DNA of 64,000 nucleotides. It comes from Scatophagus argus (lineage: Eukaryota; Chordata; Actinopteri; Scatophagidae). The notes under the pieces were generated by a model, which saw nothing but the letters and a program-made list of their open reading frames with translations, was not told the DNA's origin and searched no databases. The DNA lies in the NCBI RefSeq assembly GCF_020382885.2, contig NC_058508.1, forward strand, positions 8,593,917 to 8,657,916, written 5' to 3'. The first letter of the stretch is position 1. The number at the start of each line of letters is the position of its first letter. Below are positions 13,550-26,300 of the stretch, piece after piece. Both the position numbers and the translations under genes were made by a program.

Positions 13550-16500
13550 CTAATGCCACAGGATCCGGCTGTCTTGCTGCTGAAGTCTCTCAAACACTCC
13601 ATACGGAATGCACTGGTTCCACATCCTGTGATAAGATGAAAAGAGAAAAACTATGGCATGAAGAAAATTAACTTAACTAACTAACTAACTAGTTTTGGTT
13701 GTGGGGCAAATAAAAGCCTTGCCTAAAAAGGTGGACAGGATATCACTCACACACACACACACATATGCAAACAAGGTTTTCTCACCTCAAAGTCTTCATT
13801 TTTTTACAGTTTTTCAGGCTGACTCCCAGGCTCAGTGCTCCGACATCTGTTAACTTGTTATACTTCACGCTATCACACAAAACCAAAACAGTTCACACAT
13901 TAGATGTTTCTTCAATGCGTAATACTGTATGTACTGACAGTGACAAATTCAGGTGCAACACACAATTTTAACAACATAATACTGACTAGAGACAACACAT
14001 CAAATGATCAACATTTAGTTCTGTCTAATCATATTTCAGTAGTTCCTCTTTTGATGTGTGTGTGCTTCAAAGTTTCCATCTATTGACGTGTTGATAAAAT
14101 GATCATGTACCGTACAGTACAAGATACAGAGATCACAGTGCATTTCCTCATTAATGATATAAACAAACAGGTAGTACAAAATGTTCCTTTCTACAAGATA
14201 TTTCTGACTGGGGTGACATGAGGACAAGCTATCATACCAGACACATACACATAAATACATCAATGTTTAATAAAAATAAAACTGCATAGTATAACGTGTT
14301 ATAGATACATATATCGTCTTACTCCAGGTCGGTGAGGGAAGCCATGTGTGGCAGGACAGCTGCTAAACTCTCTGCCCCTTCGTCAGAAATCACATTACTG
14401 TAAAGACTGGAAAAACAAAGGGAGGGAGAGGGAAGTGAAAATATGTGGGTTTACAGTGTGTGCCATTTTGAATGTCGATGTTGATGTGTAGCTATATATA
14501 GCTATATATTGTGCTGTGTACTATGTTCACTTGTAAATTGTTAAGTTATTATCTCTATATTTTTTGTAACTGTTTTTTCACACTTTTTGCTTTTTACACT
14601 CTTTTTCTGTTCTTGTGAGCTGCCATGACAAGTGAATTTCCCCACTGTGGGATCAATAAAGTCCATCTTATCTTATCTTATATGTGTTTGTGTGTGTGTG
14701 TGTGTGTGTGTGGGTGCGTGCGTGTGTGTGTGTCTACACTGTATACCTTAAACAGTGAAGTTTGGGCAGATCTCTCAGTGTGGTTGCCAGTTTCTTTACC
14801 CCCTCATCTCCAATACAGTTCTGTGACAGACTAAAAACCAACAGGAGAGAGCACTTAGCTCACTAAGTTCAACCACCTACAGCACATAAAGATCTTGCTA
14901 TGTCAAAAACTAGACAATGTGATTTATTTTGCATTATGAGGTCAAATATCCCAGTAATAGAAGAGATTAGGATGAGAGAAGTACAAGTTGTACTCACTTG
15001 AGTACTTCCAGCAAACACAGTGAGACCAAAACATCAGACAGCTTCTCTGCTCCTTTGTCCCCTAACTTACTGTTCTCAAGACTGAACAGAGAAAGAAAGA
15101 GACAGCTACTGTCAGACACTACAGAAAACAAGTATAAACAACACAGTGGGATTGATGGATTGACAGAGAACCAGAAGTAAAGGTTGTTTACTCTAAGTGC
15201 TGTAGGTTATGTAGGCCTGGCAAGAGCTCCCACAGTTTGGGAAGAGCCAGGGGACCATTCTCTGGACCAAGCCTATAAGGAAAGACAATGTCATCATTAT
15301 CATCATCATCGTCATCATCATCATAAATTCAAATGTCAGAGCTACTTACTCAAACTCCAGCTTGTGCAGGTCTTTGACAGCTGGCACTCCCTCTGCCAAG
15401 ATGAAATCCAAATGGCTGGAACTAAAAGTAAACAACACACACACTTCAGAATGCATGCATGTATGTGTGTGTGTGTGTTAGTGTGTGTGTGTATACGCGT
15501 ATTCCTGTAGTTGTGGGGACAAAAGACAATTCCCACAACGTAAATCATTAAATATTAGGGTGAAGTCTTGCTTTAAGGTTAGGTTGAGTTGATTAGGCAA
15601 ATAATGTTTATTGTTATGGTTGGTTGGTGGTTTGGCCTTAAATGAATGTTAATTGGTGTAATGTTCCCTAAAGTGATGGAAACACGACTGTGCGTGTGGT
15701 GTAATACCTGTCTGAAAGCCTCTTGTGTGTATGTATCTTCACCAGCTTTGCCAGGTGCTCTATGTGGCACACCTGTGTGGCTTTCAGGGGGTGAATCTTG
15801 AATTTGGACACTGCCCCTTGCCAGAGCCCATCTTCACCACACTGCTCCAGCTGTTCCCATAAGGTGATGACATCAGCAATACACGCCCTTAAAGACACCC
15901 AAGTGTTGACATTACTATCAATGGAATATCATTGGACACTGATGATGCAATAAATAGATCCAAAAAACAGACAAACACCCCCCCCCCCCCAAAAAAAAAA
16001 AACCAAACAAAAAAAACAAAACAAAACAAACTCTTTGAGCAAATCATGACAACTTATATTGTCAAGAAGTACTTTAACGGTTACCACTTAAATCAGTTAT
16101 CATTTTAAAAACAATGTGTCCTTAAATTCAGTCAAGACAGAAAAAAGCAGGCCTCTCATTTAGCTGAGTCAAATGTCATGACTCAAATCATGAACCTAGG
16201 CTGTTATTTCATTCTATCCCTGTGAGCACAGTTAGTTAGCTAGTTGTGTTTTCACTTTTACTGTTGCAAGAGTAAAGACTTTCAGAGTGAGGACTAAAGA
16301 GTGTGTTTGAAAACACTATCTTTTGTAACATTTTGGCAGATAGAGCTGCTAATGTTAAATAGTGTAGTATCCAGGATCTGCTTCCACACTTTGAGTAATA
16401 CACAGTAAATATTACACAGTAGATGTTCAAAGATGTGAATGCTGCTTTTTTTAAATAACCTCACAAGCTAATGTATTTAATTAATGTCTTCCTTGGCCCA

Positions 16501-17323
16501 GAGGTAACACATTTACTACTGTAGGTAATAAGCCAGTTAACCAAACAGACAATCACTGATTAAATCAGCTATTCAACAAAAAACAGCACACTGTTGTGTT
16601 TTTTCCTTGCTCTTAATACAGCTCCATGCACACAGCTTTGGAAAGGGGAGAAATGCCAAGGCCGACAGACCAACTGTACCCTTATTAGGGTTGCTAAGTT
16701 ATATCCCTACAATAGCCTTTTGTTGAAGGGGTTGATGAACTAAACTGATACCAAGCAGCTTTTTAAATGTGGATTGTAACCTGTACCTGTATGTGTTGAT
16801 GTTGTTGAGCCCCACTAGAGCTCTGAGTCCAGAAATCTGTATGCCAGAATCCTCCAGATCCAAACAAAAGCTTTGGCCTTCAGTTCCACCCCTTTCTAGA
16901 ACGTTTTGTACAGCAAACACATCCGATGGGTTGAGTTGGACTCCATGAAATGTCAGGACTTCTGGAAGATTCACTGCCAGGTGGACAATTAACTGTGCGC
17001 TGCCACTGCATCTTCTGCCATCACTATGGGTTGAACTTGCCTCATAAACATAGTGACATGCTTCCAGGACTTGGGCAGGGCTGAGGTTACCATATGAAAG
17101 GCCTTCAAGGTGTTTTCTTACTAAAGCCTGCTTACTGGCCACCATATCTCTAAAGGCAGTCTCTGTGCATGAGTGAAGCCCCTGCAGCTCTGTCCTGTTG
17201 TAGAACAGAAGGCCAACTGCAAATCGCTGAGTGAGCTCTAGCTCCTCCCTTTGTGGGCGCCGACGTCCCTTTGAACCTGACTGGAAAGGAAGGTTCTGGA
17301 GGAAGATACGGTCCGACACAGTC
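13550..17323 (-). CDS. ciita: ciita post-NACHT and leucine-rich-repeat exons
   Basis: Exon 16787-17323 codes the helical domain before the repeats (LELTQRFAVGLLFYNR ... ALVGLNNINTYR). Exon 15708-15887 (ACIADVITLWEQLEQCGEDG) and 15350-15421 (SSSHLDFILAEGVPAVKDLH) match mammalian VALWESLQQHGE and SSSEDTAGELPAVRDL. Exons 15192-15272, 14998-15081, 14747-14830, 14323-14406 and 13786-13869 each code one 27-28 residue LRR (for example LSQNCIGDEGVKKLATTL). The last exon, 13550-13625, ends ERLQQQDSRILWH. The internal exons are phase 2 symmetric. The LRRs are needed for nuclear import and self-association in mammals. Confidence 0.94.
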
Positions 17324-20300
17324 CTGGGGAGACAGAAAGTGAAAAAGAGTTAGGGAAGTCCATAGAGGGCAGCATATCAACAGTGATTTTTTTTTTCTAT
17401 CAATATACCACTTCTCATTCAGTCTTTTTAGCAACATTATTCTATGGAAACATTAAAGTATAATAGTTCCTTCCAATGAGTACGGAGACTTTTACCTTGA
17501 CAGAGACAAATGGACCCCTGCCAGGTAGCTCTGAAGGAAAGGGTTGGCCCACAACAGGATATGATCATCACCAGTATCTGCTTTTTGTATGTCTTTACTT
17601 CCTCTGTTTTCACTTTCTCTTTTCTCTCCTGTTCCATTTTCTTCTCTGCCTTCTCTTCCTCCTCCTTTTCTTTCAGCACTTGAGACAACCTGCCTTGTCT
17701 TAAGGCGGTAGGAGAAGAAGAGGCCTGTTCGGTGGCCAAATGCCTTGAGCTTGGCAGATATGTTCCGTCCTGTGGGGAGGCTAGAAGAGTTTGATTTTAC
17801 CCCCTCCCAGGCCAAAGAGCTCAGCTGAGACAGCAACTCTCTCTCCCCTGTTCTATCAACTTCCCCACCAACACTTGTCATCTCCCCTCCATCCACTTCA
17901 TCTTCCTCTTTCTCCTGTTTGGTTGCCCTCCTTGCTCTTTGACGGCGAACCTGTGCTCTGGAATTCATCTGAGAATTTTTGCGGCACCTTTCCACTTCAG
18001 AACTACTTGCAATTTGTGTCTGGGGTCCTTCAGTTTGAGGTTCATCCCGTGAGTGTGTGGTGTTTCTGTCCTTTTCCATTTTCAGATGAAGCACTTGATG
18101 ACAGAGTCCAGTTAAAGTTTTCGGTAGGACCTCGAAACTTTTGGACTGTTCTAAAACCAAGCAGACCAATCGGCATAGTCCAGGGTTCCGGCAGAGGAGA
18201 TGTAGGTATGTGCAGTTTTTTAAGCAGTCGAAAGCGGATGCTCTGAGGACAGGATCAGTGAAGTACTTACACAAGTATGTCTCTATGTCTGTGGGGGTGA
18301 AGCCACACACCTCCAAAAAGCTGTCTGTCCGCCGGAGCAGCTGGCTGGTAGTGCCTCTTGGTCGGGTAGAGAGCAGAAGAGTGCAGCCTGGAAGGAGGAC
18401 CCTCTGAAGGATGGCTGAGTATAACTGTCTTACTGTGTACGTCTGTGCTTTACTGTCTCTCTGTAATGAATTTATCAAGTCTTTTTCTTGAGTCTGGAGT
18501 AGCGTTTCATAGTCACGTAACTCATCAAACCCATCAAAAATGATGAGCACACGCTTAGGAGCAACAAGAATTTGAGCATACACTGCTGCTGGGTCCAAGC
18601 AATGAGGGGCAAAGGAAGAGAGGTTTAAGAGGAGGGTCTGAAGGCTAAAGCTTGGCTCTGTTATAGCGAGTGCTTTGCCATCTAATAAGAAGACAAAGTC
18701 AAACTGTGGAATACAGTCTCTGGACCAGTCAAGACACAGCTTCTTGATCAGGGTGGTTTTCCCCATGCCAGCATTGCCAAGTAGCAATATGTAGTGTTTG
18801 GGTTTGTCACCATTTGAGCCTTTGAAGATCTGGTTGGAAAAAGAAAACATGTAAGTATCAGTGAGCACATAAGTAAATGAACCATTTCTCTGTCCAATAA
18901 AAGACTTACCTGACTCTGTCCCAACAAGCTTTTTTGCCAGTCTGTGTGTCCCATGATTATTGTCTCTTTATCCAGAAATCTGTTTGTGCCTTTTCCATTG
19001 CGGGAAATCTCTCTCTGACTCACTTTCACATCCACATAATGGGAGGTAAGGCTAAGGCCAGCCTCCATGTCCTGGCACGCTGAACTCATGTGTGCTTTTG
19101 CTTCCTGAATGTAGTCCTTTACAACTTCTGAAAAAACAAGCACAACTGAATGCCAAGCTGCCTCTCCACAAAGCGTGATCTGTACTTGCGGGAACTTTTA
19201 GATTAAAGCAGAAGAGAGGAGTAAAAGCTTGTGGTAACTTACGTGGAATATCAAGGACAGTGGGAGACTGAGGAAGAGGCGATTCCTTACATGGAGACAT
19301 CTCTGAAATTAACCATGTTATGATATAACATAACTTTACAGGGTAGTTTATGCACAACAAGAAAGAAATGATATAATGACATAAACTAATAGTCACCATT
19401 GTTGGGAGAGGGGGGCGAGGTACAAGAGGGAGACATGGCTTTGCTAGCAGTGTCTGACAGAGATCCTGGTGGCGATGAACTCATTTGGATTGGCGCTACT
19501 GTACCATCCACTACAAACACAAGGAAAGATACAGCAATTGTGGTTGCCATGTTGTTGCTTAAGAGACAGAACCAGAACTGTGAAGGTTGAACTATAATAT
19601 GTATAACACACACAGTATGAGCCAGCACACACACACACACACACACAAGGATAAAATTTTTTACTTGCCTGGGGAAAAGGGTGGCAGTTGGCGTTTGCAG
19701 GGTGGTGAGGCAGCAGGTACTATATTAGAAAAAGGTATTAGTATGTGGTGTTGATGTACAGAATATGTGTAATGAACAGATATACAGGACAAGGCTAGAC
19801 AAGTTTGTATAGATCAAACATTTTATACTATTACAAATAAAAGATTAACACAATAAAACCCAAATTAAATGGACAAAAAAAATTCAAATCCTCTGGAAAC
19901 CTTATTCCAGATATCTGTTCCAGATATGTATGACTAAATGCAGACATCATTTACATGTACATGTACATATCTGTCAGCGATAGTGTCCTTTTTCAATGCA
20001 AGTACAAGTTGCTAAAGCGGAAAATTTTAAAATTTTCTGCGGGGAAACAGTTGCGGCTTTATACAAAAGAGGATCAAAGACTGAGAACTGAGATGTCATG
20101 TTGGTATGCCAGCAGATATGTAATTCCAGACAGCGACAAAGTAGTCCCACAGTAGTACTATATGCATAATTGAGTCAATGGCAGCACATAAATCAAGGGG
20201 ACAAGGAAGAAAATGTTGGCATAACAAATATCTGGATGAATATAAAAGGGTGGACAACTGAGTCTTTATTACTTCTAGGAAATCAACACCACTCAGGAAC

Positions 20301-23300
20301 AATGTCAAGAAAGGTTCAGCTCTATAACATTCATAAACATGATGTTTCACGGGATACGTATGTGGACACTTTACTCACCTAATATGTAAGTAGGAGTAGC
20401 AGCCGTATTAGGGAGTGGAAGTCCAATAACTGGAGGAGAGAGCCTCAGTGTCTGAACAACCTGATATCTTGGAGTGTCTGGGATGGTGATAAACTGAATG
20501 GAGGGATGGAACTGAAAGATTCTTGGTGGAGTAGTGGGGAGGCCCACCATCTCTGCTGAACTTGGCTCTGTTCCTGTGTCAGTGCCTGAAAAACAAGCAA
20601 TGACAACATTCTTATCGGTCTCTGCCCACAGGTTTTGTTCACCGTGAGCATAACAAAAAGAGAGTTTGGACAGGAAAGACAAACTGATAATTTACTTTAT
20701 GATGCCATAACAGGGAATTTAGCATTAGTAATGTCTTATCATGTGAAGGACTGCATGCACTGGGCTTACACCAGTGTACTATCAACTATCAGCTTGCTTT
20801 CACACACTGGAAATTTACTGAATATTTAAAAAGCATCAAACTGATCTGTGGGGAGTCTGGTGAGGTGGTAAGAGTTCTTCTTTTTGTTCATCAACGTGAC
20901 TTTTGTTGACTTCATTATTGAACTTCCTTTTCCTGCATTCTAGTGGCATGAAGGAACCAAGCATACTGATGTTACTAGAGAAGCCTCACATGGTGTGTCT
21001 GGTCTGGTCTTTATTCATATAGTGAACTCTCATGAGCAGAGCTCACGTTTTGCTCTGTTTAAAACACTGCCTTTTGAGCTGCAACAAACATATCAGCATT
21101 TTACTGTGACTAATAATTATTCAGTTTATATTTAGTACGTCAATAATAACCTGTGCTGCTAATCTGCCCATTTTCCAGCAATACCAAAACAACCTTTCTA
21201 TACAGGCCTCTTTATAACAGTAACTTTCCCTCAGAGTCAACATACAGCAGGAAAATTAGAAACTTGCCTTGAGTGACAGTTGACTCAGTCTGTGTCTGTT
21301 TATTTTTTGGTTTACCTGCAAGAGTTGAAAAAATGACATTAGAACCTGCTAACTGAAATCACTGGGTAAAAACTGACACAATGTGGGATCAATACAGCAC
21401 AGATATAACTAGGTTAGTCAGTAGCAGTGGCTATAAAACCACTCAACAGACTGCTCTGACCCAGCAACTCAAAAAAATTCAAACCTGTAACCCCTGGTGT
21501 TATTTCAACTACATACTCACACACAATTTTTAACCAGGTTTTTAACCAAATGGAAAATAACTTAGAGACCACTGGTCTGGTTATTATATATTAGATCAAA
21601 AGGTGATAACTGTTCCTCTGGAACATCCATACTGTGGACGTTTGTTGGTTTTTTTTGTTGTAGAAGTTAGTATGTTATTGCGTGGCGTCATAAATTATAT
21701 TTTGCTTGTGGTTTTCAACATTTACAGTGTTTTATTACATGCTTTGTTTCATGGTGATAACAAACACCAGTGGATCACAGGACAACAGTCTACACTATCT
21801 CTAATAAATAAATACTTTCTGAACATTTCTTAGGATAGTTTGTTTGAACCTTCACCTGTTTATTTATCATGTTTTAATATTTTTCCACTGGCTGTCTTTT
21901 AGTTATTTTAGCTTAGCGTTTTCAAGCCTGACATTTGATTGGTTTTATTAAATACTTAAAGCTCTCCCTTTTTTAACAGTGAAAATAAGCTTTGTGTTGC
22001 TGGTGAAAGAAAAAAAGAACCCAACAATCTTGTATGACATAGCTTAGGGGAAAGCGTTGTTTGACGGACAATATCACTTTTTCAGTAAATTCAGATTATC
22101 TTAAGATCTATTCTACCCTAAGCCTTGTTATAAACTTCCCTTTTTATGATTATTTTAAACTGATTTTGAAGATTTGGTCAATACGTTTATCTGGACTCTA
22201 TTCTTGAATAATGACTGACTATAAAAATTTTCCTAAAATTTTAAAACTAGCTACAAGCTACAACGTCACAAAAACTGAAAACAGTCTGGGTAGATCACCT
22301 GCTGTTCTTTGTCTTTTTGTCCTCACTGGTGTGTTGTCATCAGTGCGCTGTTGTGACTGGGCAACTGGAAAGGAAAAATGAAAATAGAACATGTAAATCT
22401 ACCACACAAGCAAGTATAACCAGTGAATTAGATCAGGTTGTTGCAGCTGTGATCCAAACATGATGTTACACTACCACACACACACACACTACCACACAAC
22501 AGAGCAGATGCTGAGCTATACTTAGTAGGCAAACAAGGAAATGTAGACGGGCCAGACATTTTCTGCAGCCCATTGAAAACCATGCACACATAAAACAACA
22601 CATCCTACTACACAGTGAAGGACATGTGTGATTAGTCATACGGTGGTCAGAACTGCATCACCACAGCAGACACTGACTTCTGAAAGATTTCTGAGCCATA
22701 CTTCCTGCCCAATTGGTACTGTGCATGTACAGTTCTCAAATGAGATAAGAAGTGAGATGGCTCACTTGTTAACTACTTCCATCTTCAGGTCTTCTGATGA
22801 GGTGTATGATATGAGCATGTATGTACATCACATATATGAGCATATGTGCGTGATACACACTATTTATGCAGTTTAACTATTTTGTCATACATTAGATTTG
22901 TGTAAGGGCGGCACGGTGGTGCAGTGCTTAGCACTGTCGCCTCATAGCAAGAGGGTTCCCGGTTTGCATGTTCTCCCTGTGCCTGCGTGGGTTTTCTCCG
23001 GGTACTCCGACTTCCTCCCACAATACCAAAAACATGCACATTAGGTTAATTGGCTACTCTACATTGCTCCTAGGTGTGAGTGTGAGAGTGTGTGGTTGTC
23101 TGTCTTTGTATGTTGCCCCTGTGATTGACTGGCGAACAGTCCAGGGTGTACCCCGCCCTTCGCCCGTAGTCAGCTGGGATAGGCTCCAGCTCCCCCGCGA
23201 CCCTGACGGATAAGTGGTACAGAAAATGGATGGATGGATAGATTTGTGTATGGTTTGCCACTCAGAGGTTGCCTCTGGGCTGGGTGTGGATCTACATAGC

Positions 23301-26300
23301 ACCATGTCACATACCTCTGGGTCTTTTCACCCTATTATTTCTTTTGACCCTCAGTTTGTCCTCCTGCTGGTGGCTGTCTGGGCTGGGCAGCTCTGTTGTC
23401 AAGGGAATGTCACCTGAAGTGCATGGATGAGGAAGTAAGAGAGTCAGTGAAACTAGCACACACAGTAGCCAAAAATGGTTGTTATGTTCATGAATTTCAC
23501 TACTGAACTGAAAATCAGGGCAGCAAAGCTTGTGTCTCTGAATATCTTGAAGCATCAAAAACGGAAGTGGCACACAGGGTAAAATGTAGGGCAACTATGA
23601 CTTGAAACATCAAAAGGAAAATAGCTGTTTGTGTTATGGAATATGTATGAATGAATACATGTTCCATTTTTGCCAAAAAAACAACAACAGCAAAAAAACA
23701 AAAAAAAAAAACAAAAAAAAAACAGAGGCATTATTAGAGAAATAAGTGTACAGTACCACATCCTATAGGGTGATGTTACTTGTTTAGGGTCAGTCTTGGA
23801 CTGTAGATGATTAAAACTGCAATATCTAATAAAAGATGTTAATGCAAACCATATGTCTGTTGTGTCAGTGTTTCTAAAGCTTTAAACCTTGTCTTTTTTT
23901 TCCCTTTATCACCAGCTATGTGTCAACAATTACAAAATGAAAAGAGAAAATCCTTACGACAGTTGCTGAGTTCATCCTCATAGTCAGATGGTAGCTCATC
24001 AAAAAGCTTTCCTGTGTCTAGGCAAGAAAATGCATAGAGGGATTTAAACAACAGATCAGCCATTGCGTTTACACATGTGGGCTTAGGCGTTTTTGCATAG
24101 TGTACACTGTAAATAAATATGTGGACAGAGGTTTGGTTGCAACTTACCCATGAACAGGTAATCTTCATTCAGGTATTCAGACAAATCATCTGAAACACAA
24201 ATAATGAGCATTACCATATTTTCTCATGAACCATTTAAATTTCACTATTCGTTGAACCTGCATGTTTCTCTGTGGGGCTCTCAGTTATAAAGTTGTTGAG
24301 CTGCACTGGACTACAATGTTTTGTTGTCAATAGCACCAATATTTTATCAGCATATAATAAAACAAGAGGCTGCAGCAGTGGAAAACAGAGTCTTAAAGGA
24401 TATTTGGGCTACCTTGCAGTCTTGAGTGTAACTTAAATATACAACTAAAAGTGTTAAGTTAAATGAATGTAGTTTAAAGGCCAGAGTGGTGGTAGGTCAA
24501 AGGGGAGGAAAGTAATACGACTGACCTTATTTGAAACAATAAATGTATTCATCCCAATTCTTCCTAATTCTTGAAACCATTGTATTAATACCAGTTATGT
24601 TTAAATATCTCTGCCCCTTCAGCACAGTCAGTTACCAGATCAGTGTTTCAGTGCCTCTTTTTGATGTCTTGAAAATGTCTACTAGGTTTGATTATTTCAT
24701 CAATAAATCGTCTTTATTGTTGCATACGAGAGTAGCTTCAGCCATGAAACTCAAATTCAGATCCGACATGGCCTGGTCAACTGTGTGCGATTGTTGGAGG
24801 TGATCCTGGTGCAGCAAGTGATGTTAAACCTACTTCATCTCCTTCAGCACTATGTCAGTACATCATGCACTTGCAGGGTATCTTGAGTTTGGTTTCAGTA
24901 GGACATTTATCAAGATCTGATTTTCATTTTGGATACACTGAGATATAGACAGGAGGATCCGAGTATCAAAGATACTAATTTGAAAATCAAATTTGATTTA
25001 TATAACTCTTTTCATACAAGAATAGCCCAAAGTGCTGTGCACAAAAAAAACAATAAAAATTTGTTAAATCAGAATAATAAAAGTGATAGTAATAAAAGTG
25101 TGTGATAAAAAAATTGAGTATAAAAAGTAAAGACGTTTAGAAAATAAAAACAGAATAAAAGAACATAGCAAATAGTAAAGCAAATGAAAATGTATAAACA
25201 AATAAGCCAATAAATAAATAAATACGTCATTTAAAAGCCAGACTAAAAGGAAGCTCATGAGTTTGTGTTAGTGGAAGTACCCTTCCATGTCATCAGTGTG
25301 TTGACTCATATAGAACCATTCTGCAGAGCCTCTCTCCACACTCTGTACAATTCACACTCAAACAATACTAACCTGGTAGAATTCCCAGCTCAGGACAGAA
25401 CCAGTCCTGATCCATTTCCTGCATCTTGGCACCTGATAATACACACACACAAATAGGACTGAAATCACCATACTAAGTTGAAGTGGCTTCAGCACTGCAC
25501 TGATGGCAACCCTCTGACCTGTGTGTACTGAATAGCAGTGACTCATAATGTGTGACACAGACTAGCTACAAACTAGAGTACCCTTCCATGTCATCATTGT
25601 GTTGATTCATGTAGAACCATTCTGCAGAGCTCCTTTCTACTTTCTAGAGAGAAAATTCGGTAATACTAACCTGTTAAGCCACACACACATGGATCATGAG
25701 CCTCTTCTTGCATCTTGGATCCTAAGCACACACACAGAAACAAAATGGAAAAAAATGTTTGAATAAATGAAGATATTGATCCATAAGGACTAAAAACAAA
25801 CTTTTTTGAGGTTGCCTGAACACCGCATTAAATTGGCATGTCTTGGAAAATGTCACTGCAGTCACAATCACGTTAAGCTTTGTTTACAACCTCATTGTGT
25901 TTACAATGACATTTAGCAATGAGGAAGGTGTGAACACAATACAGTGGTCCCAATTGTTTTATCTGCTGTCTGTTCTGCCACAATTTAAAACTGTGTTGAT
26001 GTGTTGTTGTTGTGTAGGACCCCCTGAATCTTTGTGGTCTCTGCACAAAATCAAGATCATGTACAGTCTGTTCCAGTTACAGTTATGAAAATGAAAATAC
26101 TGCTATTAGCAGGAACCCATGCTGAAAAATGCATATTCAAACATCGCAATTTATAGGCAGGCTTGCGATACCTTTCTGTTTGCCCAGGTGATACGCCATA
26201 ATTGATCTGATATTTGAATGTCTAGTGTCATTAAGGAGGCTATTGAGTCTACTTGCTTCATATCTTAAATAAAATGGGAGGGACAAAGCCAAACTGAATT

